Assembly: GCA_963701955.1 (NCBI GenBank)
Contig: OY969694.1
Span: 2,604,001-2,668,000, forward strand
Direction of reading: 5' to 3'
Source of the DNA: Bog-473 sp963701955
GTDB lineage: Bacteria > Actinomycetota > Acidimicrobiia > Acidimicrobiales > RAAP-2
DNA length: 64,000 nucleotides
Part shown: one piece after another, positions 20,734 through 29,844 of the stretch
How positions within the stretch are numbered: the first letter of the stretch is position 1
How the letters are laid out: the number at the start of each line of letters is the position of its first letter
The notes under the pieces: model-generated
Seen by the model: the letters and a program-made list of their open reading frames with translations, nothing else
What the model was told of the DNA's origin: nothing
Database searches by the model: none
Translations under genes and position numbers: made by a program

Positions 20734-20748
20734 TGCAAGTCATTCGCA
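20734..20748. promoter_or_regulatory. Probable Fur-family operator
   Basis: TGCAAGTCATTCGCA is a 15-bp imperfect palindrome (arms TGCAA and TCGCA, one mismatch) in the 71-bp gap between the Fur-family gene and the nickel/cobalt permease gene. It sits 32 bp from one start and 26 bp from the other, so a bound repressor could block both promoters. Confidence 0.5.
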
Positions 20749-20773
20749 TCTGCCTTACGTTGGCGATAGCGAC

Positions 20774-21942
20774 ATGGCTGCATCCGACGCACCGAGGGGG
20801 GCACACGACATGGCGGGGCCGATCGGTCGGATCAGCAAGATTCGCAACGGTCTGACCCCCCGGGAGTGGGCCGAGGTGGGGATGATGGCGGCGACCGTTG
20901 TCGGCCTCAACATCGTGGGGTGGGGGATGTTGGCCCTGGCGCTCCGCGGGCACCACCACGTCAACAGGACGGCGTTCTTCGGCTTCGGGACCGGGGTGCT
21001 GGCCTACACGCTGGGGATGCGCCACGCCTTCGACGCCGATCACATTGCGGCCATCGACAACACCACCCGCAAGCTGATCCATGACGGGCAGCGCCCGCTC
21101 AGCGTCGGGTACTTCTTCTCACTTGGCCACTCGACCATCGTCTTCGTGCTCGCTGTACTCCTGAACTTCGGGATCCGGGCGCTCAACGGAGCGGTGCAGA
21201 ACAACACATCAGGCCTGCACCACTGGACGGGCATCATCGGCACCTCCATCTCGGGGACGTTCCTGTACCTGATCGGGCTGCTGAACCTCGTTGTCCTCTT
21301 CTCGATCCTCAAGGTGAGCCGGGAGATGCGTCAGGGCAGGTACGACGATGCCGAACTCGAGCGTCAGCTCGATGCGCGCGGCCTCATGAACCGGGTTCTC
21401 GGCGGCTACGCCAAGCGGGTGGACTCGCCCGCGGAAGATGTACCCGATCGGGGTGCTCTTCGGACTGGGCTTCGACACCGCCAGCGAAGTGGCGCTCCTG
21501 GTGCTCGCCGGCACCGCAGTCGTGGGCGGCCTGCCCTTCTACGCGGTGCTCTCGCTGCCGATCCTCTTCGCCGCCGGGATGTGCCTCTTCGACACCATCG
21601 ACGGCTGCTTCATGAACTTCGCCTACGACTGGGCCTTCTCCAAGCCCGATCCGGAAGATCTACTACAACCTGACGATCACCGGCCTGTCGGTCTTCATCG
21701 CCCTCTTCATCGGGACGATCGAGATCCTGGGGCTGATCGCCCAGGAGACGAACCGGAGCGGCGGTGTCTGGGACGTCGTCGAGAAGTTCAACATCAACCG
21801 GGCGGGGTTCATCATCGTCGGGATCTTCGTCGCGACATGGGTCGTGGCCCTGGCGGTCTGGCACTTCGGCGACATCGAGCGGAAGTGGGAGACGCAGGCG
21901 GCCCAGGCCTACGCACAGTCGGCCGGGCCATCGGCCGAGTGA
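20774..21942 (+). CDS. Nickel/cobalt permease, NicT (HoxN/NixA) family
   Basis: ATG 20774 (an internal ATG at 20810 is possible). Eight-helix secondary transporter: the signature GMRHAFDADHIAAIDN (the HxxxxDH motif in helix II), SLGHSTIVF (helix III), then, after a frame change near 21437, GVLFGLGFDTASEVALL and GMCLFDTIDGCFMN, and, after a second change near 21655, the last two helices ending QSAGPSAE at TGA 21940-21942. About 389 residues. Imports Ni2+ or Co2+ for enzymes such as urease or hydrogenase, not seen in this window. Regulated by the adjacent Fur-family repressor by inference. Confidence 0.9.
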
Positions 21943-21955
21943 CGGCCCGTCCGGG

Positions 21956-24172
21956 TCAGGACAGCCGGAACGTGACGGGTGCGGTCACCGCCTGCGGGTC
22001 ACCCGCAAACGAGGATGCCTCGATCGACGACGGAGGCGGCGGCCGCCGTGAAGCCTTCGCCGGTCCAGCGCTGGAGCGGGCGCGTCGACCCTTCCACCTC
22101 CACGCGGGTCGCAGCGCCTGGCTCCAGCACGACCGGTGCGAACCCGAGCAGCACCCGATCGGGAAAGTCGTCGCCCTGCCTCGAGGTGCCCGTACAGCTG
22201 CACGACGTGGCGCCCGGCGCGACGGCCGACATTCGTCACGGTCACCGCGGCTGCCGAAGGAGTCGCCCACGAGGTCGTCGACCGAGAGGTCGGACAGCGC
22301 GAACTCCGTGTAGGACAGGCCGAAGCCAAGCGGGAAGGCGGCAGCGTGCCCGTCCCTGTCGAGCAGGCGCTGACCGAACCACTTGTCGTAGGTGATGGCC
22401 GTCGCCGTACGGTCGAAGAAGGGGAGATGGTCCTCCGACGTCGGGACGGAGAACGGCAGCCGTCCCGGACGCGTCGACGTGGCCGAGGAGCACGTCGGCC
22501 AGGGCATGGCCGCCCTCGGAGCCGGAATACCAGCTCAGCAGCACGGCGGGCACGGCGTCGCGCCATTCCTCCGTGATGACTGCGCCAGCCGTGATGATCG
22601 CCACGACCGTGCGCGCGTTGGCTGCAGCCACGGCACGGATGATGTCGGCGTCGACCGGGCGGAGACGCAGGCTGAGGCGGTCGCCGCCGGCGCCGTCGCT
22701 GCCCACGGTCGATGCGCCCTCGCCGCTCAGCATGGCCTCCAAGCGCTTCTGCAATGCGGGGTCGTCAGGAAATGGTGGGAAGACCGCCAGCAGCTCGGGA
22801 TCGCCGAAGGCCTCGTTGTCGATGTACTCCCCCTCGTCCTCGGCGGTGTAGCCGACCAGGACCACGGCGACGTCGGCCGCTCGTGCCGCATCGGCTGCCA
22901 GGGCGGGGTCGTCCTCCGGTGTAAGGCTGATCTCCACCCCTGACAACGCGGCGCGTGAACCCTTCCAGCGGCGTGACGACCGCGGGCGAGCGCACATCCG
23001 ATGATCCGTGGTCGCCCGTGTTGGCCATGTCGGCCAGTCGCCCGATGACGGCGACCGTGCGGAGGGCTCCACCGTCGAGCGGGAGGAGGGGCTGCCCGGC
23101 GACGGGCTCGTTCTTCAGCAGGACCATGGCCCGGCCGGCCACCTCGCGGGCAAGGCTGCGATGCGCCGCGGAGAACACCACGGAGGAAGGCGGCGCCGGG
23201 CCCGCACGCCGGAGCGTAGTAGCGGAGCTGCGTCCCGAGAATGCGGCGAGCGGCGCGCTCGATGTGCTCCTGGGTCACGCCGCCGCTCCGTATCGCCTCG
23301 GGAAGGTGCTGGGCTCGCTGCTGGACGAAGGGCTCCTCCACGTCGAGGCCCGCCCGAAGCGACTTGGCGGCGTCACGCAGGCCCCAGAGGAAGTCGGAGA
23401 CGGTGACACCTTCGAAGCCCCAGCGCGCGCGCAGCACACCCTCGAGGAGGCCCTCGTTCTCTCCGACCCACTCGCCATTGACCGAGTTGTAGGAGGTCAT
23501 GATGCCGTCGACGCCCTCGTCGACCACCCGTCGGAAGTGCGCGAGGAAGACCTCGTGCAAGGCCGCGTCGTCGGCCGAGACGTCCACGGTGAAGCGGGCG
23601 TTCTCCATGGAGTTGAGTGCGTAGTGCTTGGCCACCGCCATCATGTTCGGCGCGACCCCGCGGACCAGCGCCGCCCCCATCTCACCCAGGAGGAGCGGAT
23701 CCTCGCCGTAGGTCTCCTGCACCCGCCCCCAGGCCGGATGCCGGGGCAGGTTGATGCACACGCCGCCGAAGAAGTTCGCCCCCTGGGCGCGCCCTTCGAG
23801 GCCGATGGCGGTGCCTACGCGCTCCTCCAGGTCGCGATCCCAGGTCGCTCCCCGGGCCATCGACACGGGAAAGGCCGTGGAGTGCCCCATAACCACCCCC
23901 CGAGGACCGTCCGAGAACAGCAGCCCCGGGATGCCGAGACGCTCGACGCGCCCCATCGGGATCGGTGTGCGGTTGTAGCCGGCCACGTTCATCTCGATGA
24001 GCCCGTCCCAGAACGGCACGTCACCATCCAACAGTCCGAGCATCTCGTCCATCGTCAGCTCGTCAAGCAAGTCCTCCACGACGGCACCGAGTGGTTCACC
24101 CAACCGGAGCCGCTCCACCGATTGCGAAAAGACGGTCGAAGCGCCGGGGGTGGCGACGGAGTCCGGAGGCAT
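21956..24172 (-). CDS. Glycoside hydrolase family 3 (beta-glucosidase-like), frame broken
   Basis: Start ATG 24170-24172 (MPPDSVATPGASTVF). N-terminal TIM barrel with GLLFSDGPRGVVMG, VAKHYALNSMENARF (conserved KH), and GVTVSDFLWGLRD with the nucleophile Asp in the SD position. After a frame change near 23215 come SLAREVAGRAMVLLKNE and TVAVIGRLAD (second domain), DVAVVLVGYTAEDEGEY, and, after changes near 22960, 22480 and 22270, the FPLGFGLSYTEFAL segment and a C-terminal fibronectin-III-like domain ending VTAPVTFRLS. About 740 residues, normal for bacterial GH3. No signal peptide: likely cytoplasmic hydrolysis of imported beta-glycosides. Confidence 0.87.
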
Positions 24173-24272
24173 CCGGTCACAATAGGGACTCTCCCGTCCG
24201 GTGTCACCGAGGTCGCACTCGGGACCACCGCGCACCCGATGGGTCAGATCAACGACGGAGATCAGAATTCGT

Positions 24273-25622
24273 TCAATCGGAACGCATCGTCGTCCAGACG
24301 CGCAATTCTCGGACCACGCCGAAGGCGGCCGCGCCCACCGCCACGAGCATGAGGCCAACCGTGGCGACGAACCAGAGATCCCACGGTGAGCCCGCAGCGC
24401 CGCCGGGGCTGGCGCTCAAGAAAGCGGGTGCGTCATTCGCCATCGCCCCCCACCAGACTGCCGTGGCGCCGACCATGACGACCATCGCCACGGCGATGGC
24501 AGCGGCCAGGGCCGCCTCCGCGGTGAGGACGGCTGGCGAGAACTCCACCCGCCTGGCCGTCGCGATGGCGGCCATGGTCCACAGGGCCAAGCTGACGAAG
24601 ATCAGCGCGGCCCAAAGCAAGAAGAGCGCGCCGTACCAGTGCAGACCGCCGTTTCGTTGGTGTGGTGTCAGGTGATGTGCCCACAGGAGAAGTGGCAGCG
24701 TGACAGCGCCCACGAGGGCGGTGCAGACGAGTGCTCGCATGAAATGCCGACGCACAGAGGCCCAGCCACCCGCTCGCAGGAATCGCACGAAGGCGGGCAG
24801 CGCGAGAAGGCTCCCGCGACCACCAGGACGCTCGCGACCCCAGCCACCGTCTGGAGCACGTGTGAACGCGAGGTCAGGCACGCGATGGGCGCCCGACCGG
24901 TGGGGTAACGCCTCGTCGAAGTGTTCGGCGAACTTGGCGAAGCTGGCGCCGGCGATCACGAAGGCCGCCCAGGCGGCGAGCACCACCAACGCCCCGGCCC
25001 GCACGCCGTCGGTCGCTGGTGCAGTATCACCGGCGAGCCCCGACTGCCGGGCCCGCTGCCGGAGGCCGCCAGTGACAAGGCTGAGGCGCACCTTGACGGG
25101 GACAGTGCCGCCGTACTCCTCGTCGAGAAGTGCGACCAGTTCGTCCCCGTATCGGGCGCGCCACGAGGGCGGATACCAGCGGAGGCGCGGATCATTTGCT
25201 GTGTGCGTGATGCTGCTCGGAGCGTCGTCCGTTCCTGGCTCTCCAGATCGCATCAGGCCAGCCTCGGTCGCGCTGTCCGGACGGTCTTGAGCCGGGCCTG
25301 TCCTACCTGCGACGAGCTCACGCATCTGGGCCACTGCATCAGCAAGAGCCTGCGACCCTGAGGCCGTGATCTGGTACGGGCGTCTGCGGTCGTCGGATTC
25401 GAGCGGCTCGATCAGCCCGCGCTCTTCCAACCTCGTGATCGCGCCATAGAGCGCCCCGGGACCGAGTTTCACACCGGCGAACGCCTCGATGTCCTTCAGC
25501 AGGGCGTGCCCGTGCTTGGCCCCGCCGGCCAGGCTCATGAGGATCAGGGTTGGCGGGTCATTCGACCGCCGCCGTGAGGACGGCTTTCCCTCATCGACAG
25601 CAGCGGGGCGTCCGTTTCGCAT
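24273..25622 (-). CDS. PadR-type regulator fused to a C-terminal membrane domain
   Basis: ATG 25620-25622 (MRNGRPAAVDEGKPS). Residues 20-105 form the PadR winged helix: LILMSLAGGAKHGHALLKDI, LGPGALYGAITRLEERGLIE and RRPYQITASGSQALAD. The same frame continues into LRWYPPSWRARYGDELVALLDEEY and then a membrane domain with hydrophobic segments near residues 205, 280, 315, 355, 385 and 430, ending ELRVWTTMRSD. In relatives the second part is usually a separate overlapping gene. Between about 24806 and 24860 the frame reads an unlikely Gly/Arg-rich stretch while the +1 frame reads LQTVAGVASVLVVAG, so two compensating indels probably occur there. The tandem operators at 25636-25665 lie directly upstream. 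Confidence 0.75.
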   Translation of the reverse strand: MRNGRPAAVDEGKPSSRRRSNDPPTLILMSLAGGAKHGHALLKDIEAFAGVKLGPGALYGAITRLEERGLIEPLESDDRRRPYQITASGSQALADAVAQMRELVAGRTGPAQDRPDSATEAGLMRSGEPGTDDAPSSITHTANDPRLRWYPPSWRARYGDELVALLDEEYGGTVPVKVRLSLVTGGLRQRARQSGLAGDTAPATDGVRAGALVVLAAWAAFVIAGASFAKFAEHFDEALPHRSGAHRVPDLAFTRAPDGGWGRERPGGRGSLLALPAFVRFLRAGGWASVRRHFMRALVCTALVGAVTLPLLLWAHHLTPHQRNGGLHWYGALFLLWAALIFVSLALWTMAAIATARRVEFSPAVLTAEAALAAAIAVAMVVMVGATAVWWGAMANDAPAFLSASPGGAAGSPWDLWFVATVGLMLVAVGAAAFGVVRELRVWTTMRSD

Positions 25623-25635
25623 GCCTGGCACACTA

Positions 25636-25665
25636 CTACGTCGTACGTAGCTACGCAAGGCGTAG
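25636..25665. promoter_or_regulatory. Two adjacent 15-bp palindromes, probable PadR operators
   Basis: CTACGTCGTACGTAG (25636-25650) and CTACGCAAGGCGTAG (25651-25665) are perfect inverted repeats with 6-bp arms and a 3-base centre, placed end to end 14 bp upstream of the PadR-type gene. The common form is CTACGNNNNNCGTAG. Two dimers bound side by side would autoregulate the gene and could affect the divergent lipoprotein gene at 25783. Confidence 0.7.
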
Positions 25666-25782
25666 ATAACCCATGTGTGCATGGTGTGTGCTCGGTGTTC
25701 GGGGTCCGGTCCCGCGCCAGGTCTGACGTCGATCAGTGTCGCGGAACGTTTATTCGAATCTGCGGAGGGGAATTCATCGGAC

Positions 25783-26274
25783 ATGCGGACGTTACGGAAC
25801 TCTGGCCCGAGCGCGAGGTCGTCTCTGGGAATCGTGTTGGCGGCGGTGGCGGCAGCGAGCCTCTCGGCCTGCTCGGCCGGGGGAGCGAGCCCGTCTGCGG
25901 TCAGCACCAAGCAGCATCTACGCGAACAGAATCGTCAGAGCGCCCTCAAGCCTTTGGTATCGGCCACCAACCAGATGTCGAACGGGTTCGCGGTCACGGT
26001 CGCCCGTGCCACCTACCCCAAGAACTCGGTCGGCGGCACCAACGCCGACAAGGGCGTCGTCACCGTCGCGCCGCTCGTCAACGGGAAACCCGGTGACATC
26101 GCGGGCTTCGCCGTGGTTCGCCACGGCACCTCGACGAACGTCACGGTGCCCGTGCAGGTGCAGCTGAGGAGCGGCACCTACCGGGTCGCGCTCTACCCGG
26201 GAGGCAAGTCCCCCTCGGACACGCAGCAGGCTCTCTCCGGGACCGATGTGACCATTACCGTTCTTTCGAGCTGA
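25783..26274 (+). CDS. Putative secreted lipoprotein, unknown function
   Basis: ATG 25783, with GGAGGGG at 25764-25770 as ribosome-binding site. 163 residues, one intact frame. The N-terminus has a basic start, a hydrophobic core and the lipobox LSAC (about residues 27-30), followed by a Ser/Ala linker. The mature part (FAVTVARATYPKNSVGG, GFAVVRHGTSTNVTVPVQVQ, YRVALYPGGKSPSDTQQ) looks like a small all-beta domain of the kind seen in actinobacterial surface lipoproteins. No catalytic motif. Divergent from the PadR-type gene, with about 160 bp between them. Confidence 0.7.
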   Translation: MRTLRNSGPSARSSLGIVLAAVAAASLSACSAGGASPSAVSTKQHLREQNRQSALKPLVSATNQMSNGFAVTVARATYPKNSVGGTNADKGVVTVAPLVNGKPGDIAGFAVVRHGTSTNVTVPVQVQLRSGTYRVALYPGGKSPSDTQQALSGTDVTITVLSS

Positions 26275-26337
26275 CTCGCACTGGCGGGACCGCCACCTGA
26301 TCCGTTTCCTCGTCTTTCCTTCACGCCCCGACCTACG

Positions 26338-26619
26338 ATGCGAGGCGAGATGCACCGTTGGTTCACACCTCGCGCTTTGCTCCTGCACCTGGAGTTCGCG
26401 GTCATCGTCGCCGGGTGCGCAGGAGCGACGTGGTGGCAGGCGCGTCGGGCGCTCGCCGGGAACGGCCTCAGCTGGTTCTACACGTTCGAATGGCCGATCC
26501 TCGCCGGCATCGCCATTGCCGCGTGGTGGCACCTCATCCACGAGGATCCCGAGGAACGGGCGGCCCGCCGGCTGGAACGGGCAGGGACCGACCCGGCGCA
26601 GCGCCAGGCCGAGTGGTAG
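26338..26619 (+). CDS. Small two-helix membrane protein
   Basis: 93 residues from ATG 26338 (alternative ATG at 26350). Two hydrophobic segments, LLLHLEFAVIVAGCAGATWW (about residues 15-34) and FEWPILAGIAIAAWWHLI (about 51-68), then a charged tail EDPEERAARRLERAG. The pattern of a Trp-rich hairpin with LSWFYTFEWP is shared by a family of short actinobacterial membrane proteins of unknown function. It stands 64 bp after the lipoprotein gene and may be cotranscribed. Confidence 0.7.
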   Translation: MRGEMHRWFTPRALLLHLEFAVIVAGCAGATWWQARRALAGNGLSWFYTFEWPILAGIAIAAWWHLIHEDPEERAARRLERAGTDPAQRQAEW

Positions 26620-26746
26620 CGACCCCCTCGCGATCCCACGGAAGGCAACCGTCTTTGGCGCGCGACCCTGAGGTGTGGAATCGGGCTGACTAGCCTGAGC
26701 GAGTGCCTGTGGGGGGATCGGCGACAGTCAGGGGCAGGACGGGCCG

Positions 26747-27352
26747 ATGAGGCTGCCCGGCGCCGCCGATCAGCCGAAACGCTCGAAGGATCGTCTCTTC
26801 AAATGGGTCGCAGCGGCTGGGGCCGCCTGCCTGATCGGTTTCGTGGTCTTCGTGATCGTCCGTGGCTCCCCACACCCGGCAACGGTGGGGTCCGCCGCAC
26901 TGGAGGCCCAGCCGCCCCCGCTCCTCCAGGCGGGCACGACCGCCCCGACCTTCTCGCTCCCCGCGCTCCAGGGGAGCAGTCCCGTCGTGCTGTCGTCCTT
27001 CCGCGGCAAGCCGGTGATCGTCAACTTCTTCGCCTCGTGGTGCCACAACTGCAGGGCCGAGCTCGAGGCGGTGGCTCGCGTCGCCCGGGCGACGAGCGGG
27101 CGCCTGACCGTCGTCGGAGTGGACTCGAACGAGACCTCCACCACCACGGCCCAGCAGCTCCTCGCCGCGGCTGGTGCGACCTACCCCGTGGCGGCGGACG
27201 CGCAGGCCAAGGTGGCGTCCCAGTACCTCGTGCAAGCGCTCCCCGTGACCTACTTCCTCAACGGGTCGGGCCAGGTGGTGGGAGCCGCCCTCGGGCCCCA
27301 GAGCGTCTCCTCCCTCGAGCATTGGGTGGCCCGACTCGGAGTGGCCGGATGA
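26747..27352 (+). CDS. TlpA/CcmG-type membrane-anchored thioredoxin-like protein
   Basis: 201 residues, intact, from ATG 26747. An N-terminal anchor helix (about residues 19-40) precedes a periplasm-facing thioredoxin fold: TAPTFSLPALQG, GKPVIVNFFASWCHNCRAE (active-site WCxxC near residue 97), and ALPVTYFLNGSGQVV (cis-Pro loop). Such proteins keep cysteines of copper chaperones or cytochromes reduced. The next gene, an Sco protein, overlaps its stop codon by 4 bp (ATGA), and the oxidase operon converges on this pair, so a role in reducing Sco or the CuA site is likely. Confidence 0.85.
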   Translation: MRLPGAADQPKRSKDRLFKWVAAAGAACLIGFVVFVIVRGSPHPATVGSAALEAQPPPLLQAGTTAPTFSLPALQGSSPVVLSSFRGKPVIVNFFASWCHNCRAELEAVARVARATSGRLTVVGVDSNETSTTTAQQLLAAAGATYPVAADAQAKVASQYLVQALPVTYFLNGSGQVVGAALGPQSVSSLEHWVARLGVAG

Positions 27353-28229
27353 GCGACACGAGCGAAGCCGAGGCGGGCAGTGCATCTGCCCGCACCCAGG
27401 ACGGGGCAGGAATGAGTCCCCGGACGCGCGCATCGACCGGTCGGCGGCGCTCGCCCAGGGCGCGCCCGGAATCCCGCTCAAGTTCGTCTACTGGGCGCTC
27501 GGGGTGGTTCTCGTCTTGAGCCTGGGTGGCCTTATTGGCGAGCACCTGTTCTCGTCGGCCGGGCTCAATCCCGCCCCGACGACACCAACTCAGCCGCGCA
27601 CCGCCAGCACGGTCACGACGCCCACCGTTCCCGCACCCGCAGGGTCTGTCCAGGCTTCTCTTGGTTCGTTCATGGGCGTCAGTGCAGTGACGCCCCGGCG
27701 GGCCCCCACCTTCTCGCTCACCGATCAAAACGGTCAGCCGACCTCCGTGCCGACCTCGCCACCACATGTCGTCGTCCTCACGTTCTTCAACGCGCCGTGT
27801 AACGACATTTGCCCGGTGTTGGCGGCTGAGATCGAACAGGCGGACCGGGATCTGGGCTCTCAGGCCGCGGACGTCGAGTTCGTGACGATCAACACGGATC
27901 CGAATGCCCTGGCCCAGTCGGCGGAGTCGCCGGTGCTCAGTGCGACCCAACTCGGAGCGCTGCCCAACTGGCACCTGGTGACCGGCCCGCTGGCCACGCT
28001 CAACGCGCTCTGGAAGGCCTACGGCGTGTCGATCTCCGTGCAGAAGAAGACCGGTGTGGAAGCGCACAACGACGTCATGGATTTCATTGATGCGCGGGGG
28101 AATCTGCGGGAAAAGGCAACGCCCTTCGCCGACGAGAGCACAACCGGGTCCTACAGCCTGCCCCCGGCCAGCATCGCCCGGTGGGGACAGGGGATCGCAA
28201 CCTATGCCGAGCGGCTGGTGACGCCGTGA
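27349..28229 (+). CDS. Sco1/SenC copper chaperone of cytochrome c oxidase
   Basis: The start ATG at 27349 overlaps the TlpA stop. The first 20 residues are in one frame, and after an indel near 27412 the rest follows: LKFVYWALGVVLVLSLGGLI is the membrane anchor. The thioredoxin-like domain contains APTFSLTDQNGQ, FNAPCNDICPVLA with the copper-binding CxxxC, and HNDVMDFIDARG with the third ligand His. About 293 residues, a bit long because of a Thr/Pro-rich linker (residues 75-105). It delivers copper to the CuA site of CtaC. A second Sco gene is at 36618-37296. Confidence 0.87.
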
Positions 28230-28900
28230 GCGACGACGGGAGCGACGACCTGCATGGCGGTGCGAGCGACGCGCGAGCGACGACGCGGTGTCTGCGAAGA
28301 GAGCCCCGATCTGGGTGCGCCGGCGTGGTCTGGTCATCGGCGCGGCGGTCGCCGCCATCGTCCTCATCACGGTGCTGAGCGACCTGCCGGTCGGCACCTC
28401 GAGGGCCAGCGACATCGGGGCCGAGCGCAGCGTCATGAGCGAGGTGAACACCGACCTCGCGCCGTGCGCCTACTCCGTCCACCAGGCCATCGGGATCTGG
28501 AACCTGCAGGCGACGCACCGGCTGTCCGCCGCCGATCGTGCGCCCACGCCCGGCCTGCTCGGTGACGACCAATCGGCCTGTTCGTTCACCAACGAGGACG
28601 TCTTCGATCTGTCCAACGTGCAGGTCCCGCAGACGGCGGCGGGCAAGCAGCTGGGTCAGATGGTGGCGACCGCCACGCTCTGGACGACCTCGGACGCGCT
28701 CCGGGCGATCGAGGATGTGCAGACGCTCACGAGCGACCCCGGCAACGCAGCCGCGCTCCACAGCCTTTCGCTCGCAGAGACCCAGCTGGCGGCGGATCGT
28801 GCGCAGCGCGCTGGCCCACGAACGGGCGGCTGACCGGGCTCTCGACACGCACCTGCCCCCCGTCGATCTTCCCGTCATCGCCAGGAGCTCACCGGGCTGA
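28226..28900 (+). CDS. Membrane-anchored protein of unknown function in the oxidase locus
   Basis: A GTG at 28226 overlaps the Sco stop (GTGA); the first ~20 residues then need a frame change, and an internal GTG at 28288 (VSAKRAPIWVRRRG) is the safe start. One anchor helix (GLVIGAAVAAIVLITVL), then an external part with two cysteines (LAPCAYSV, SACSFTNED) that could form a disulfide, and a helical C-terminal stretch. The natural end is probably RAADRALDTHLPPVD up to TGA 28898-28900, reached by a frame change near 28805; without it the protein ends at 28833. Third gene of the TlpA-Sco unit, so an oxidase-biogenesis role is possible but unproven. Confidence 0.6.
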
Positions 28901-28909
28901 CGTCCCCAC

Positions 28910-29721
28910 TCACAGGCTTGCGGGGCCGCCGTCCTGATGGCCAGTGAGTGGCGGCGTGCCGCGCCGTCGCTCGGCCCGTGCCAGCGCCAGGAGCTCGGCG
29001 TCGGGATCCTCGTCGGTCCTCAGCCACATCATGGCGTTCCAGAAGATGACCGGCACGAAGGAGGCCGCGGCCACGAACCACAGCACCGCAGAGGCGACCT
29101 GCTGGTCGGCGGCCGCGCTCAGGCCGCCCGGCACGTGCGAGAAGTTCGGGTAGAAGGCGTGGTTGGACAGCCCTAGCACGTAGGCGAGGATCCAGAACGT
29201 CCACATGGCGAAGGCGGCCAGGACGGCCCTGCGCAGATAGCCCGAACGCGGGACGAGCGGGGGCGAGGCCACCAGTTCGCACCAGAGGCCGAGGCCGAAG
29301 ACCAACAGCGTCAGCGCCTCCAGTGGGACGAGCCAGCCGTGCTCGGACACGTCTGCCACCGCCCTGGGGACATGCCAGGCGACGACCGCACCCAGGTCAA
29401 GGGCGATGAAGGCGAGCGACCAGGGGAGTTCCCGGTGACGGAGCCGCCGGTCGGCCACCCGGTCGGCGAGGCGCGGCGGATCGGACTCGCGGTCTCTTGC
29501 CAGGCCAAGGTGGCGCCACGGGGCACCGATGGCGACCAGAAGGGGCAGCACGATGGCGAGGAGGGAGAACTGCAGCGCCTCTCCGTATTCGAAGCGACGG
29601 GCCGTGCTCGAGAGCGGTGGGATCAGGCACACCGCGCCACCACGACAGCGCTCAGCAGGCACCAACCCCGCCATGGTGCGGTCAGCTCGTGGGGCCGCTC
29701 GCCGGCAGCCCCGCTGGTCAT
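28910..29721 (-). CDS. CtaG-type cytochrome c oxidase assembly membrane protein
   Basis: ATG 29719-29721 (MTSGAAGERPHELTAPW) overlaps the stop of the 36-residue gene upstream by 4 bp. A frame change near 29625 joins it to the long frame ending PLTGHQDGGPASL at 28910. Several membrane helices: LQFSLLAIVLPLLVAIGAPW, LAFIALDLGAVVAWHVPRAV, WLVPLEALTLLVFGLGLWCE, VLAAFAMWTFWILAYVLGL. The conserved WHVP, NHAFYPNF and PLLVAIGAPW pattern is that of the Caa3-type CtaG superfamily, copper-insertion or assembly factors for terminal oxidase. It closes the long minus-strand oxidase operon. Confidence 0.8.
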
Positions 29722-29828
29722 CGCGTCGGGCGGCGCTGGAAGAAGCCCCAGAGCATGACGATGCAGAGCACACCGATCGGAATGGCGAAAGTCAACGCCT
29801 GGGTCGCTGCCACATCAGCCGTGATCAC
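29718..29828 (-). CDS. 36-residue single-helix protein in the oxidase operon
   Basis: GTG 29826-29828 to TGA 29718-29720. The product is VITADVAATQALTFAIP followed by IGVLCIVMLWGFFQRRPTR: one membrane helix with a basic C-terminal end. It is preceded by an AGAGGTG ribosome-binding sequence, lies 16 bp after ctaE, and overlaps the ctaG-type gene by ATGA. Position, size and topology are those of the small accessory subunits (subunit IV/IIa type) that bacterial oxidases carry, but no family is recognised. Confidence 0.55.
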   Translation of the reverse strand: MITADVAATQALTFAIPIGVLCIVMLWGFFQRRPTR

Positions 29829-29844
29829 GGGGTCACCTCTTGTC

